Shown: positions 35,131 through 46,960 of the stretch, in pieces
Position numbering within the stretch: position 1 is the stretch's first letter
Layout of the letters: each line of letters opens with the position of its first letter
Source: Odobenus rosmarus divergens
Lineage: Eukaryota > Chordata > Mammalia > Carnivora > Odobenidae
Assembly: GCF_000321225.1 (NCBI RefSeq)
Contig: NW_004450583.1
Span: forward strand, 1,218,192 to 1,282,191
DNA length: 64,000 nucleotides
Direction: 5' to 3'
Position numbers and translations under genes: made by a program
The notes under the pieces: model-generated
Seen by the model: only the letters and a program-made list of their open reading frames with translations
What the model was told of the DNA's origin: nothing
Databases searched by the model: none

Positions 35131-35589
35131 TTTTTCCCTCTTCCCTAGAAGACTTCAGTTTTGACTTGTCTATATGTTTGAGGTTTTGAGTGTTTTCACA
35201 TACCCTTTCCACTTCTTACAGTCATCTTCAATTTAGGAAGAATCGAAGGTTGTCAGGGAAAATCAAGGATCCATCATTTTAAATATAGTTCTGAGTAAAC
35301 CAACTCTTTCTTTCATGCTTCTTAGGGACGGCAGTTTTCCTTGATGTTTAGATACCTTTTTGATCCTTGGACATTTATGCTTTTTTCTGAATTATTGAAT
35401 TTTTCAGAAGCCTGATGACCAGCTACATGTGATATTCCTATGTTGTTTTCAGTTATATAAGTTCACTTGTTTTTATGTTTCCTGCAAATTGACTTGCTGA
35501 TTTTTCTAATGTTCTGTAGTTGTTAAAAGTTTGTCATTGTTTGTTCTGAACTATAAGTAGATCATCCTTATAATTGTTAAATAACAAAA

Positions 35590-35960
35590 CTGAAATTGAA
35601 GATCTAATTGGCTTTATTAAATGATTTGTGATTTATGAATCAGGCAGCATCCCATCTTACAAGTAGAGGAGAGCTCTACTGAGCTGCCAAAAAGGAACAG
35701 TTTCTAAAGGCAGAAAGGGAATGGGAAAAAGGAAATTGTTAGGAACAAATGTTGCCCTTCTAAGGAGGACTGAAAGGGATCTATCAGTACATTTCCTAGT
35801 GCTGACCAGGAAATTCCATGTTGACTAGTTAAAAGGTTACATTCTTGGGGGTATTGAAATTGTAGTTAGGTTAGGTATTAAGTCTTGGTTTGCTAATGTG
35901 GGGCTCTTGACATAAGTGACTTCATTTTGGACCTGTGGTTTTCTTTTTAACAGAATAAAT
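35590..35960 (-). mobile_element. LTR-like element, antisense (family uncertain)
   Basis: GAAGATCTAATTGGCTTTATT, GAATCAGGCAGCATCCCATC, GAGCTCTACTGAGCTGCC and CATAAGTGACTTCATTTTGG match a mammalian ERV LTR pattern that I know without a firm name. The minus strand reads AATAAAGCCAATTAG, consistent with an LTR polyadenylation signal. Confidence 0.6.
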
Positions 35961-37440
35961 TATTACTTCTCCCTGTCACTCCCCAAAATGTTGAGGCTAT
36001 GTGGATTTTTATGACTCTCTATTCAATAATAAAGAGTAACCATTTTTCTGTTACTTTAGTAACTGCCATCTTTGTAAATAAAGTATATTTTTCTCTCATT
36101 TAAAGCAGAGATCTTTGGGATAAAATAATACTTCTTTCTTTGCTGTACTCTAGATCATTTTATAGAAACTACTATATTTGTGTATATATATTCCTTACCT
36201 TCTGACTCCATTTGTCTTTAGGTAGTAGAGATGACACTAGGCTTCTAATTACGGGTTTTCTTCCTTAATCATATATACAAAACCATCAGTAATGGATCTG
36301 AATTTTTTCTTCACATAGGCATTAAACATTTAGCTTTGTCTTTTCTTGAATTCTTAGATCCTTATTTCTGTCTTTTAATTCCTAACCTGGTTCTTAGATC
36401 ATCAACTTTCTGGTTTTCCAGTTTCTCATGTTTTTCCTAGTTAAATAGTCCTCCATATTTATATTTAGCTACTAATGAAATTTTAACCAAGTTTTTGTTT
36501 TGATTTTAATTAAATTTTGTGAGAACTAAGTACCAGTGTTTATATTTTTATACAGGATTTCACCTGGAGGAGAAGGGGAGTGCTTTGGTTTTTCTTTGAT
36601 TCATATGTCATCTTATGAACCAGTTTCCAGAATTGTGTTTTAAAGCTTTCCCAAACTATGTACACTGAGTTCCTAAAACCTTTTTTTTTAAGTTTCAAGA
36701 ATCATATTTGAATGAATAGAAACATGTTGAACCAAAAATTGTAAAGCTGGTATTTCAAGAACCATGTAGCATTTCCAACTGAGTCATAGTATCTAGAAAT
36801 TAAAATTGAAAATCAAGACCTTCATATTTCTTTTCTTTTAAAAAAACAGTTAATCTGTGTGATTATTCTGTATGTATATATATTTCTGATTATCTCTTTT
36901 TTTTGTGACCTGTTTTACCTCAAAAAACCAGTTAGAGATTAAAAGGCTTTTTACTAGATGTACCTCCGGGAATCTGGGAGCAGTCCATACTGCTTACAGT
37001 TAAAAAGAAGAAATGACATTGGAGTGATCAAAGAAAATTCTCCATTCTAATGTCTTACACCTGGAACAGTTGTAGAAACGTCAATAACACAACTGTATTT
37101 ATAAATACAAGAGCAGGATGTGGCAGATGGTGATGCAACACAGAGGCTTGTCAAACCTTATGTCATTAAAAAGGAGGTTCCTGTTGGTACCAATTTTAAG
37201 ATTATGAATAATTTTAAGTAATTTGTGTCTTACAAAATAAAGTTGACTATTCAAAATATTTCTGCAGTTGAAAAAAAATTTAAATATGAATTAATACCTC
37301 CTTTCTTTGGTAATCTTTTTCCTTGTTGGATTAGGTTGTGAGAGACTTTAGTAGCTAAATAAGGTGAAGAAAGCAGTGTTTTGTTTTCCTAAATGATATT
37401 TTTAATGGATTTGTGACATTTTTCTAAGTTATGGCAGATT
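35961..37440. other. Unassigned AT-rich intron
   Basis: No exon, RNA gene or named repeat was recognised. Confidence 0.45.
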
Positions 37441-37484
37441 TTTAATTTTTTTAAATTTATTTTTGCTTATTATTATTATTTTTA

Positions 37485-37822
37485 TTTATCCAGCATCTGT
37501 TTATTGGGATAGTTTCCTACTCATCTCAATTCAGGGTGTTTTTAGTGCTGCTGCCATCAGAGAAGCATCCTTCTGTAAGCCTTACTTTTCCTCCTATAGA
37601 CTGGCCGAGGACAATGAAAAAGCCAACACACAAAACTACCATTTGTGCATGGCTAAAGATGGTGGTGATTTTGTAGCATCCTGGCCACTTCACTTCTATG
37701 AAGGAGGAGTTGGGGCTCTGCGAACTTACTCTTGTGCTTCCTCTTCTCCTCTTCTGGGAGTGGGTGGAGAAGGTCCTTTGTGAGGGGCATGTTCTCCTGG
37801 GGAGGTCATCACCACCAGAAAG
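37485..37822 (-). pseudogene. RPS27: Processed pseudogene of ribosomal protein S27
   Basis: Read on the minus strand, it starts with the RPS27 5' UTR (CTTTCTGGTGGTGATGACC). A start codon at 37790-37788 then gives [20 protein letters not shown]. Further on come [19 protein letters not shown] and [10 protein letters not shown], and the 3' UTR ends CAATAAACAGATGCTGGATA before a degraded A-rich tail (T-rich on +, 37441-37484). About 5 nt are missing after KRKHK, shifting the frame, and other residues are changed, including cysteines of the zinc-binding set. There are no introns. TTTTTAAT on both sides may be the target duplication. It is a dead retrocopy of a 40S ribosomal protein gene, opposite in strand to ADK. 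Confidence 0.93.
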
Positions 37823-37829
37823 TCTGTCG

Positions 37830-38460
37830 GGTTTTTAATGTAAAGCAAAATTTATATATCTTCTCCTTCTCTCTCTTCTTTACCCACTCAGCCCTTTCCT
37901 TTCCTCTTTATGCTTTCTTTCTTCCTTCTTTTTTCTTTCCATTTTTTTCCTTAAATTTTATACCTTATATTAAGAGATTCTTTTACCAATATAAATCTTA
38001 TAAATTTCAACGTGGTGCATTGTTCTATGGTATGACATTAAACATGGGTACAATTTGAGATTGTGTTTCTCCTGCCGAAGAGCAAAACAAAGAGACTTCT
38101 GTAAGAAATATTACAAGTGACAGTTTCTAATTTCATCCAGGGCATAAAACTCTTGCCTTGGTTCCATTCCTTTTCATTCTGTTTTGGAGTTAGAATTTAG
38201 ATACTTTAAAAATAAATGTCTTATGGGTAATGTATTCATTTGTTTGAACTGAAAAATAAAGTCAGACCTCTCTGGGTAGAAAAAAGTCTCATTTGTTTAG
38301 TTGGTTGGACAATGAGGATGGTCTTTGCCAATTAAATTATATAGTGGTACTGTCAAGCTGCCTGCTTTTTAAAGAAAAGCTTTCCTAGAGCTTTTCTGTG
38401 TTCTTTGGTACTTTTGATGGTGAGATACTTGAGATAACAAAGTAAAAAACCAAATAGTCT
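37830..38460. other. Unassigned intron, pyrimidine-rich at start
   Basis: 37860-37960 is CT-rich. No gene or named repeat. Confidence 0.4.
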
Positions 38461-38464
38461 ACAT

Positions 38465-38635
38465 TTTAGCAAGGCATAGTGATTAAGGGTAGAGAGGATA
38501 TGCTGTGGAATTAAGCAAAACTGGGCAAGCAAAAACTCAGGCAAGTCAGCTAACTTCTTCAAGTTTCAGTTTCTTTTTTTTTTTAATGGGAATAATTGTA
38601 ATGATTTTATAGCCTAATATTTTCAAAAAGGTAGT
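38465..38635 (+). repeat. MIR SINE, sense
   Basis: GCAAGGCATAGTGATTAAGG, GTGGAATTAAGCAAAACTGG, CAGGCAAGTCAGCTAACTTC, AGTTTCAGTTTC and GGGAATAATTGTAATGAT give the MIR order. Confidence 0.65.
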
Positions 38636-39060
38636 CATGAATCCCATAGAAAATGAACATGAACAGATAAGATGTTGCATTTGATTTAAAAGAAAATTCA
38701 AAGTCCAGAGACATGTGTGGTTGATGAAATAAATCTAGAAGTATTACAAAACTGACTCTTTGGTGGGGTGGCAGGTTTTAATTCTCTCTGTAGGGTCAGA
38801 TTTTATTTACTGATTTAAACACAAGAATTATTGCTGTAAGTAATGTATAGACTTATAAAATAGCTTAAAGATGATAAAAGGTATAAACAACATGGAATCA
38901 GAAATCTAGAAGGCTATGCTCTAAAAAAAAAGGAATTTGGAAACATGTTTCTAACACAGTTGTCTTGGTCACTTCCTTCTCTTTATCTTCAGCCCCAGTG
39001 CCCTCCCCCCAGGGAAAAATTAGAAACCCAAATCTCTCTGATTCAGAAAGTTTTTTTTTT

Positions 39061-39091
39061 CTTCAAATGTATCCCTGAACCTTTCTCTCTC
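39061..39091 (-). other. Candidate 3'-transduced segment of a SINE
   Basis: 31 bp of unique-looking sequence lie between a T-run (39051-39060) and the poly-T of the antisense SINE at 39092. The T-run is preceded by CAGAAAG, which recurs at the other end of the SINE (39291). On the minus strand the order is therefore SINE, A-run, extra 31 bp, A-tail, duplication. Confidence 0.5.
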
Positions 39092-39290
39092 TTTTTTTTA
39101 AGACTTTATTTATTTGACACAGGGAGAGAGAGAGAGCACAAGCAGGGGGAGTGGCAGGCAGGCAGAGAGAGAAGGAGAAGCAGGCTCCCTGCTGAGCAAG
39201 GAGCCCGATGCAGGGCTCGATCCCAGGACCCTGAGATCATGACCCGAGCCGAAGGCAGCTGCCCAACCGACTGAGCCACCCAGGCGCCCC
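39092..39290 (-). mobile_element. Can-SINE, antisense, inserted beside another SINE
   Basis: Poly-T, AAGACTTTATTTATTTGACA, GAGCAAGGAGCCCGATGCAGG and the reversed head GAGCCACCCAGGCGCCCC. CAGAAAG plus T-run is found on both sides (39044-39060 and 39291-39313). Confidence 0.95.
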
Positions 39291-39297
39291 CAGAAAG

Positions 39298-39518
39298 TTT
39301 TTTTTTTTTTTTAAGATTTTATTTGTCTGAGAAAGAGTGTGTGTGCAAGCAGGGGGAGAAGCAGAGGGAGGGAGAGGGAAAAGAAGGGGGAAAGAATCTC
39401 AAGCAGACTGCGCACTGAGCTTGAGCCCAACATGGGGCTTGATCTCACAACCTTGAGATCATGACCTGAGCAGAAACTAAGAGTCAGATGCTTAACAGAC
39501 TGAGCCACCCAGGGTCCC
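39298..39518 (-). mobile_element. Can-SINE, antisense, older subtype
   Basis: Poly-T, AAGATTTTATTTGTCTGAG, GCACTGAGCTTGAGCCCAAC, GATCTCACAACCTTGAGATC and the reversed head GAGCCACCCAGGGTCCC. Its own duplication CTGATTCAGAAAGTTTT is at 39038-39054 and 39519-39535. The younger SINE at 39092 has since been inserted between the left duplication and this body. Confidence 0.94.
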
Positions 39519-40137
39519 CTGATTCAGAAAGTTTTAAATTATTGCTAAAATATTTAGTCCAGTTAGCTGTACATTATTCTTTCCACAAAACTTATTTTCT
39601 GTTCTTTAGTCTTTCCTTAGAATGATCTTTAGAATCATTTTATCTATGTATTAAAAAAAAAAACCCTCCTGAGGTTTGATGGGAATTTGGTACAAGTCAT
39701 AAATTAATTTGGGGATAACACACATTTTTATGTTGTGTTTTGATCAGTAGAATGACATTACAATATCTCTACTGAGTCAAATACATGTTTTTGTTAGTTA
39801 ACTAGTAGTGTTTTATAATTTTTTAATAAAGATCCTCATACCCTCATATAGGTTGTAAGCATTGTGTAGTGTGATATCATTCTTATTCTTGTTATTTCTA
39901 CAACTTTATAATGACATCTCTTTTTTATCATGCTTTCTAGGTGATTATTGCTGGTATAGAAAAGATATAGTTATTTTATACTCAGATACAGCATTCCTTT
40001 ACTGATTCTATTACTTTTTTAGCTAATATCCTCCTTGAGTTTGCAGTTACTCCTGTTCTGTGAAAACTGTTTTCTCTTCCTTTCTTTTGTTTAATGCTTT
40101 TTCATATACTATTGCAATATCAAGAATTCAAAAACTT

Positions 40138-40347
40138 GGGGCACCCAGGTGGTTCAGTCAGTTAAGCATCTGCCTTGAGCTCAGGTCATGATCCCAGGGT
40201 CCTGGGATAGAGCACCGAGTGGACGGGCTCCCTGCTCAGTGGGGAAGCCTGCTTCTCCCTCTCCATCTCTCTCTGCCTACCGGCTCCCTCTGCTTGTGCT
40301 CTCTCTCTCTCTCTCTATCAGATAAAGTCTTAAAAAAAAAAAAAAAA
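40138..40347 (+). mobile_element. Can-SINE
   Basis: Head GGGGCACCCAGGTGGTTCAG, TCTGCCTTGAGCTCAGGTC, a CT-rich middle and a long A-tail. AGAATTCAAAA recurs on both sides (40123-40133 and 40348-40358). Confidence 0.94.
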
Positions 40348-40502
40348 AGAATTCAAAACCTCTGTGGAGAATTTTAATATTGGCTTTTAAAGGTATGTGT
40401 TTCATGTTAGGGAAGAATTATTCTAATCCTGGTATTTTTACAAGTTATATTAAGAATAGGTGTTGAGTTCATTACATAATTTATTTCCCTTTTCATCCTA
40501 TT

Positions 40503-40684
40503 TTTTTTTTTAAAGGTTTTATTTATTTATTTGACAGAGAGAGACACAGTGAGAGAGGGAACACAAGCAGGGGGAGTGGGAGTGGGAGAAGCAGGCTTCC
40601 CGCGGAGCAGGGAGCCCGATGTGGGGCTCGATCCCAGGACCCTGGGATCACGACCTGAGCCGAAGGCAGTCGCTTAACCAACTG
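40503..40684 (-). mobile_element. Can-SINE, antisense, 5'-truncated
   Basis: Poly-T, AAAGGTTTTATTTATTTATTT, GCGGAGCAGGGAGCCCGATG and GCAGTCGCTTAACCAACTG. It stops there without the GAGCCACCCAGGCGCCC head. ATCCTATT on both sides (40495-40502 and 40685-40692) shows the truncation happened at insertion. Confidence 0.94.
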
Positions 40685-40734
40685 ATCCTATTGTTAAAAT
40701 ATATTATTTAAATACTTTTCCCTTTTTAATTACC

Positions 40735-40885
40735 TTTGTATTTACTAAAATACAAGCATTATGATGGCAGGCACTTTGTCAGTTTTATTCTGTGTTTATC
40801 CTCAGCATCTCCAACAATCTCTGTCATTTAAAAGACATTCAATGAACGTTTTTGAGTGATTTAATCAATTAATAGACATAACCCT
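40735..40885 (+). repeat. L2 LINE 3' end, sense
   Basis: AATACAAGCATTATGATGGC, AGGCACTTTGTCAGTTTTAT, TTTATCCTCAGCATCTCC and TTCAATGAACGTTTTTGAGTG follow the sense L2 3' end. Confidence 0.65.
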
Positions 40886-41049
40886 ATGTGATAAAGCTAT
40901 ATTTTTTTTGCTGTTTGATTATATGATTTGTATTAATTTTATTTAATTTTTTGACAGGCCAAAACATAGCTTTTTATACAAATATAAGTATTTCCTTTAA
41001 TGTATTTATTAACTTTTTTCTTTGAATGCCATGCATTTATACATTTTGA

Positions 41050-41305
41050 CAGGCGGTATAAACAAAGCAGTAAAGAGTATAGACTACTTTAGAGGCAAAG
41101 ACGTGGATTCTAGTCCTTGTTCTTCTGCTTACATACTGAGTGACCTTAAACTCTGCTCTTCACATAGTTTCTTCACAAGTAAAATGATGATAACTCATAA
41201 CAATGCCAACTTTGTAATTTAAGAGAATTAAATGTGATAATACACGTCGGTTACTTAGAATAGTGCCTGGCATATAGTAAATGATCAAAAAAGCTTAGCT
41301 GTGTT
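41050..41305 (+). repeat. MIR SINE, sense
   Basis: AAGCAGTAAAGAGTATAGAC, ACGTGGATTCTAGTCCTTG, TACTGAGTGACCTTAAAC, AATTAAATGTGATAATACACG and AATAGTGCCTGGCATATAGT are MIR hallmarks in order. Confidence 0.78.
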
Positions 41306-42605
41306 GTCCTACATTGCTTTAGTTGAATTTGATTTTTATGTGTGACATCATGGAGTTGTAAAATCATATTTGCTTTATGTAAAAGCAATCATTTCAATGA
41401 TACTCCAAAAATGTGTTTTATATATACTGTTACCATTTCTGATTTGTTAGACTCATACATATAATGCAATATAATGATGATTTATTACCTAATTAATAGA
41501 TAAGGTAAAGTAAAATGTGGGGCTCTCATGAATACCCTTTTATAAGTTGGTATTTAAGATGTTTATAGAATACAAAATCAATATACAAAAATCTGTTACA
41601 TTTCTATGCACTAATAATGAGCTATCAAGCAAGAGATATTAAGAAAGCTATCTCATTTACAGTTGCATCAAAAAAATACAATACCTAGGAATAAATTTAG
41701 CCAAGGACATGAAAGGCCTGTATACTGAAAACTACAAGACATTAATGAAAGAAATTAAAAAAGACACAAATAAATGGAAAGATGTTCTCTGATTGTGGAT
41801 TGCAAAAATGAATATTGTTAAAATGTCCAAACTACCCAAAGAGATCTAGAGATTAAATGCAATCCCTATCAAAATCTCAATGGCATTTTCTAGTAGAAAT
41901 AAACAAATAATCCTGAAATTTTTATGGAGCCACAAAGGCCATAAGTACCCAAAACAGTATTGAAAATGAAAAATGAAGTTGGAGTCATCACACACCCTGA
42001 TTTCAAGCTAATATTACAGAGCTATAGTAATCAAAACAGTATGGTGCTGGCATAAAAACAGACACATGGATAAATGAAACAGGATGGGAGCCCAGAAACA
42101 AACTCATGCATGTATGGTCAATTAATTTACAACAAAGAAGTAAGTATACAGTGGGGAAAGGACAGTCTCTTTAATAAATGATGCCAGAAAGTCTTGACAG
42201 GCACATGCAAAAGAATAAAACTTGGCCACTGTCTTATACCACACAAAAAAATCAATCCAAAATGTATTAAATACTTGAATCTAAGACTTATAACCATAAA
42301 ACTCCTAGAAGAAAATATAGGCAGTAAGCACCTTGACATTGGTCTTGGTGATGATTTTTTTAATCTGACAGCAAAAGCCTCAAAAGGAAAAATAAATGAG
42401 TGGGACTGTATCAAGCCAAAACACTTTTACAGAGCAGAGGAAATCATTAACAAAATGAAAGACAACATACTGAATGGGAGAAATATTTGCAAATCATATA
42501 TCTGATAAGAAGTTATATCCAGAATAAATAAAGAACTCATACAAGTCAATAGCAAAAATAACAAAACAACAAAAAAAACCAGTTTGATTTTAAAATGAGC
42601 AGAAG

Positions 42606-42799
42606 GGGGCGCCTACATGGCTCAGTCAGTTAAGTGTCCAACTCTTGATTTTGGCTCAGGTCGTAATCTCAGGCTTGTGAGATTGAGCTCTGCGTTGGGT
42701 TCCGTGCTCAGTGGGGAATCTGCTTGAGATTTTCTCCCTCTGCCCCTCGCCCAATTTGTGTGAGCGCTCTCTCTAAAATAAATTAATAATTTAAAAAAG
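42606..42799 (+). mobile_element. Can-SINE, older subtype (first of a pair in one site)
   Basis: Head GGGGCGCCTACATGGCTCAG, ACTCTTGATTTTGGCTCAGG, GTAATCTCAGGCTTGTGAG, a CT-rich part and AATAAATTAATAATTTAAAA. Preceded by AATGAGCAGAAG (42594-42605) and followed by AATGAACAAAAG (42800-42811). Confidence 0.94.
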
Positions 42800-42811
42800 A
42801 ATGAACAAAAG

Positions 42812-42999
42812 AGGGACACCTGGGTGGCTCAGTTGGTTAAGCGTCTGACTCTTGATTGTGGCTCAGGTCATGATCTCAGGGTTGTGAGATTGAGCCTCGG
42901 CGGGGGAGGGGGGGGTGTTCCATGCTGGGCATGGAGCCTGCTTGGGAGTCTCTCCCTCTCCCTCCCACCACTTGCTCTTGCTCACTCTTTCTCTTGAAA
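42812..42999 (+). mobile_element. Can-SINE, older subtype (second of a pair in one site)
   Basis: Head GGGACACCTGGGTGGCTCAG, ACTCTTGATTGTGGCTCAGG, CATGATCTCAGGGTTGTGAG and a CT-rich end. A G-run (42901-42916) replaces part of the usual sequence. Followed by AAAATGAGCAGAAG (43000-43013), identical to the sequence before the first SINE. Confidence 0.94.
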
Positions 43000-43995
43000 A
43001 AAATGAGCAGAAGATCGCAGGAGATATTTTTTCCAAAGAAAACATACAAATGGCCAATAAACACATGAAAAGATGCTCAACACCACAAATCGTCAGGGAA
43101 ATGCAAGTCAAAACCACATATCACATATCACCTCCCATCTGTTAAAAGTGGTGGCTCTTATCAGAAAGACTAGAAATAACAAGTGTTGGCAAGGATGTAG
43201 AAAAAAGGGAACTCTTGTGCACTGTTGGTGGGAATGTAACATAGTGCCACCTCTATGAAAAACAGTATAGCGGTTCCTAAAAAAAAAAAATCAAAAATAG
43301 ATTTACCATATAATCCAGCAATTCCACTTCTGGGTATTTATCCAAAGAAATGAAAATACCAATTTGAAAAGTTTTATACACCCTTCATGTTCATTGCAGC
43401 ATTATTTATAATAGCCAAGATATGGAAACAACCTAAGTGTCCACTGAGGGATGAATAAAGAGGATGCGATGTATATGCATATGCACACATGCATATTGAA
43501 TGAGATATTTTTCAGCCATAAAAAAAGGAAATGTTGGCATTTGCAACAATATGGATGGACCTTGAGGGCATTATGCTAGGTGAAATAAGTCAGACGGAGA
43601 AAGACAGATAACATATATCTCACATGTGGAGTCTAAAACACACACATACACAAAACCAAGCTCATAGATACAGAGAACAGATTGGTGGTTGCCAGAGGCT
43701 GGATTGGAGAAGTGAGCTAAGGGGATCAAAGGTACAAACTTTCAGTCATAAAATAAGTCATGGGGTGTGATGTACAGTGTGGTAACTATAGTTAATAATA
43801 CTGTATTGCAAATTTGAAATCACTGAGAGAGTAGATTTTAAGTTCTCATCACAAGAAAAAAAATTTGTAACTGTATATGCCATCTAAATGTCAGCTAGAC
43901 TTACTGTGATGATAATTTCCCAATATATACAAATTTGAATCACTGTGTTGTACACCTAAAATAATAGTGTTATATGTCAATTATATTCAGTAGAA

Positions 43996-46725
43996 AAGAA
44001 ATTTTACCTCTTGCAGTTTGTGCTATGTTTTACATTTTAAACACAAAGACTCCCAAGTGGTCACAAAATTTAAAAAAAAAGATTTTTACATTCTTTTGAA
44101 TACATGCTATCATAAGATATCATACTTAAGAAAATAATGTCCAGATTCATTTTGATACCTAGATTAGCTGATTTCTGAGGGTTAAGCCAAAGGTTTGAAT
44201 TTTGAACACATTCTGTGTTACATAAAGTAGAAATTTAAAAACACTTCTAGGATATACTCATTTAAGGTCATCACTAAGCCATGGAATTTCGTTGATAGTA
44301 TCCAGGACAAAATGTATAGGAAAATAGTGTTTTTCTAATTTTAAGTTGAATATTTTTACAAAACTTTCTTGTGATTCCACTGGGGAAGAAATTCTAAGTA
44401 TATCAAAAAGAAAATCCTTATAACAGAGTTGTTTTTTTTATAACAGTACTTTATTTAGTCTTTTGAATATAATAGCTTATTGATAAAAATCTTGAACAGT
44501 AAATGAACTGTGCATCTGTTAAAATATTTAGAGTTTGTCTTAAATCTTAGGAAATTGCTCTTCATTCTTCATAGATATAGTCTGAGTATTGTAGTGTAAT
44601 ATCAAATTCTGTAATCTATAATAATGAATTGTCTAATTTTCAGAATCTGTGATCTTACTTTCCCAGTGCTATTATTTGCCTCATACTCCTTTTTAACTGT
44701 GAGAAGGCGAGCCAGAATATTGGCTTCCTATGCACTACCTTATGCGTTACTGCATAGAGGTAACCAGATCCTCAGAACACCCATCTCTCTTTTCTTGTCT
44801 CTCCTTTTCCCCCTCAGAGGCATTGTTGCCTTGCATTCAGAATCCTGAATGGACTGAAGTTCAGACTTCCTATTTTCTTTGTTTACTCCTTTAGCAGTCA
44901 AGAGTCTCATTCCATCATTGGCATTTTCAAGAGAATGTATTCACACTGATTTTTAAACTTATTTGAATATGTACCTGTTTAATACTTAAAATATGAAATA
45001 AAAGGCCTGATTTTCTGTTAGTGGAATTTGAAATATTACAAAGGTGTAAAGTAGGCTAAGGTACCTCTTCTCTGGTTTTGAAATTAAGCTCTGGATATGT
45101 TTGGACCTAAAGATAGATATGTGTGTGTGTGTATATACAGGATGTTGTGAGATAAAGTGAAGAATTGGCCCAAGGAACCCTATCACTTTCTACTCTTCCT
45201 TTTGAATCCCTTCCATGTAAAGCATTTACAATTCAATATGTAGTGATACAATCCTTGGCCTCATTTTCATAGGTTTTACCTGGTAGTAATTGCTGTTCAT
45301 TCCATCATGGACCAGGATTTTCTTCTTTCTCAGAAGTCTCTACATGAAAATTAGCAGCTATGCAGCAGACTTGAAATAAAGGAAAAGAAAATTGGTTGGT
45401 TGGGTAGATGTTAGCTGACCACCGAGAAACACTTTTTCGTAGTAGAGGTTGGTTGTAGATGTGTGTAGTTAAGCTTAAAAACTTGGCCATTAAAAAAAAC
45501 AAAAACCCCAAAACTTTGCCATTTACTATTTATGTATTTAGAAGTGATTTAACAATAGAAAACTGTGAAAATATTGATAATTTTAGAAATTAGAGATCTG
45601 ATCGAATTAAAGAAACTTAGATTCAGTTTTATAAAAGCAATACCAGTTGAGTCCTTTATGAAGATGGCATACCATTTATGTAGATATGAAGTATTACAAT
45701 GATATGTTTTATTAAAAAGATCAGATTACTTTTCACTTCTGTTAAAAATAGTAATTGTTCATATTTATTGGCTACCAGGGTTTTGTGCTTTATCTAATAG
45801 TTCTCACCTATTCTGTATTAAAAATCAAAGGAAATGTTCTTCAGGTAGATTAACATAACTAACATAGGAAACTAATATTTGAAATGTGGAGTTATTTAAA
45901 AATATTGGGGAACTGAGAAGTAATATCTCCATGAAGCATTTATATAAATTGTCGTATGCCTTAAATGATGAGAAATTTTAAAACTTTAAATATGTAGAGC
46001 ACTTACTTAAATTATTTAAAATGCGTCATTTTCCCTTCCCAAAACTCACAGATTTAATCCTACCCTGAGGAGAATTCTACTAAATGTGGGAAAGATCATA
46101 GTCACTAATAGTGTAGTTAGTGTTGCAATTTTTTTTTTAAAAGCAGCAGCTGTCGATTCTTAACCATCTCCTTTATGTTCCTCAGAGATGAATCTTAATT
46201 TTGTAGCCATATTGGCTACAAGTAACGTATAGAACTTGGGACATGCACAAAGCTTCTGATTTGACAGGGCTTATGTTTTTGGAGAGACTATCTGGTAGGT
46301 AGAGAAGCTGTTGGGCTCCTTTACAGGTAATTAAACCTGGCATCTCAGAAGTTGTGGCAGATTTACATCTTATCCTTACACCCGCATATATGCAGCATTC
46401 CTTAAAATTTTTAATTGGTTTTAATTGTTAAACTTATAATATGTTAGAAAATTGGAAAAGTAAAGAAAGGAAAAAATGACCAATAACGCTTTTGTTTTGT
46501 TTTGTTTTCTTCCAGTTGTATGTGAGTCAGTGTGTGTGTTTATGTAGTTCTACAATTTTATATTTCTTTGGGGGAGAAAACATTTTGTTTTGTTTTTTCA
46601 AGTAAATTTAATTTGTTCATGTAGTTTTATAGAGCCACCAAAACACAATCTTAGGGAAAATAATGTAAAAATAGTATTCCAAATAAAAGAAAATGGACTT
46701 AGTACAATACATTTCTTGACTCTGG
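43996..46725. other. Unassigned AT-rich intron
   Basis: A short antisense MIR-like piece may be present at 45755-45815 (CATATTTATTGGCTACCAGG). Open frames such as 44624-44848 have no recognisable domain. No exon or RNA gene. Confidence 0.45.
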
Positions 46726-46739
46726 AGCTTAGTTCTGGG

Positions 46740-46960
46740 AAATTTACAATTAAAATATATGAGAGAGTTCTTGCTGCGTGTGACTTGGGCAAATTTGCAT
46801 AGCCTTCCTGTGCTTCACTTTGCTCATTTGTACACTGTAAAATGTACAATGTACATTTGGGGTGTGTGTGAGTAAAGTATAAAATAAAGGTATGAATAGT
46901 AGGTAAAGGGCTGGCAGATAAAAACTTTGTTATGGTAGATGTTATTAGAGTTCCATGTCC
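46740..46960 (+). repeat. Probable MIR SINE, sense, diverged
   Basis: CTGCGTGTGACTTGGGCAAAT, GCATAGCCTTCCTGTGC, TTTGCTCATTTGTACACTG and AAAGGTATGAATAG fit a decayed MIR. Confidence 0.5.

Larger units (their letters stand above)
41565..43995 (+). mobile_element. LINE-1, sense: ORF2 3' part and 3' UTR (L1MA-like), with two SINEs
   Basis: Starts AATACAAAATCAATATAC and keeps readable ORF2p segments: 42194-42505 gives GTCKRIKLGHCLIPHKKINP and ITIKLLEENIGSKHLDIGLG. After the SINEs, 43040-43258 gives [17 protein letters not shown] and NNKCWQGCRKKGTLVHCWWE. The 3' UTR contains GGTGGTTGCCAGAGGCTGG and ends near TTATATGTCAATTATATTCAG. Frameshifts and stops make it inactive. SINEs at 42606-42999 interrupt it. 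Confidence 0.9.
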
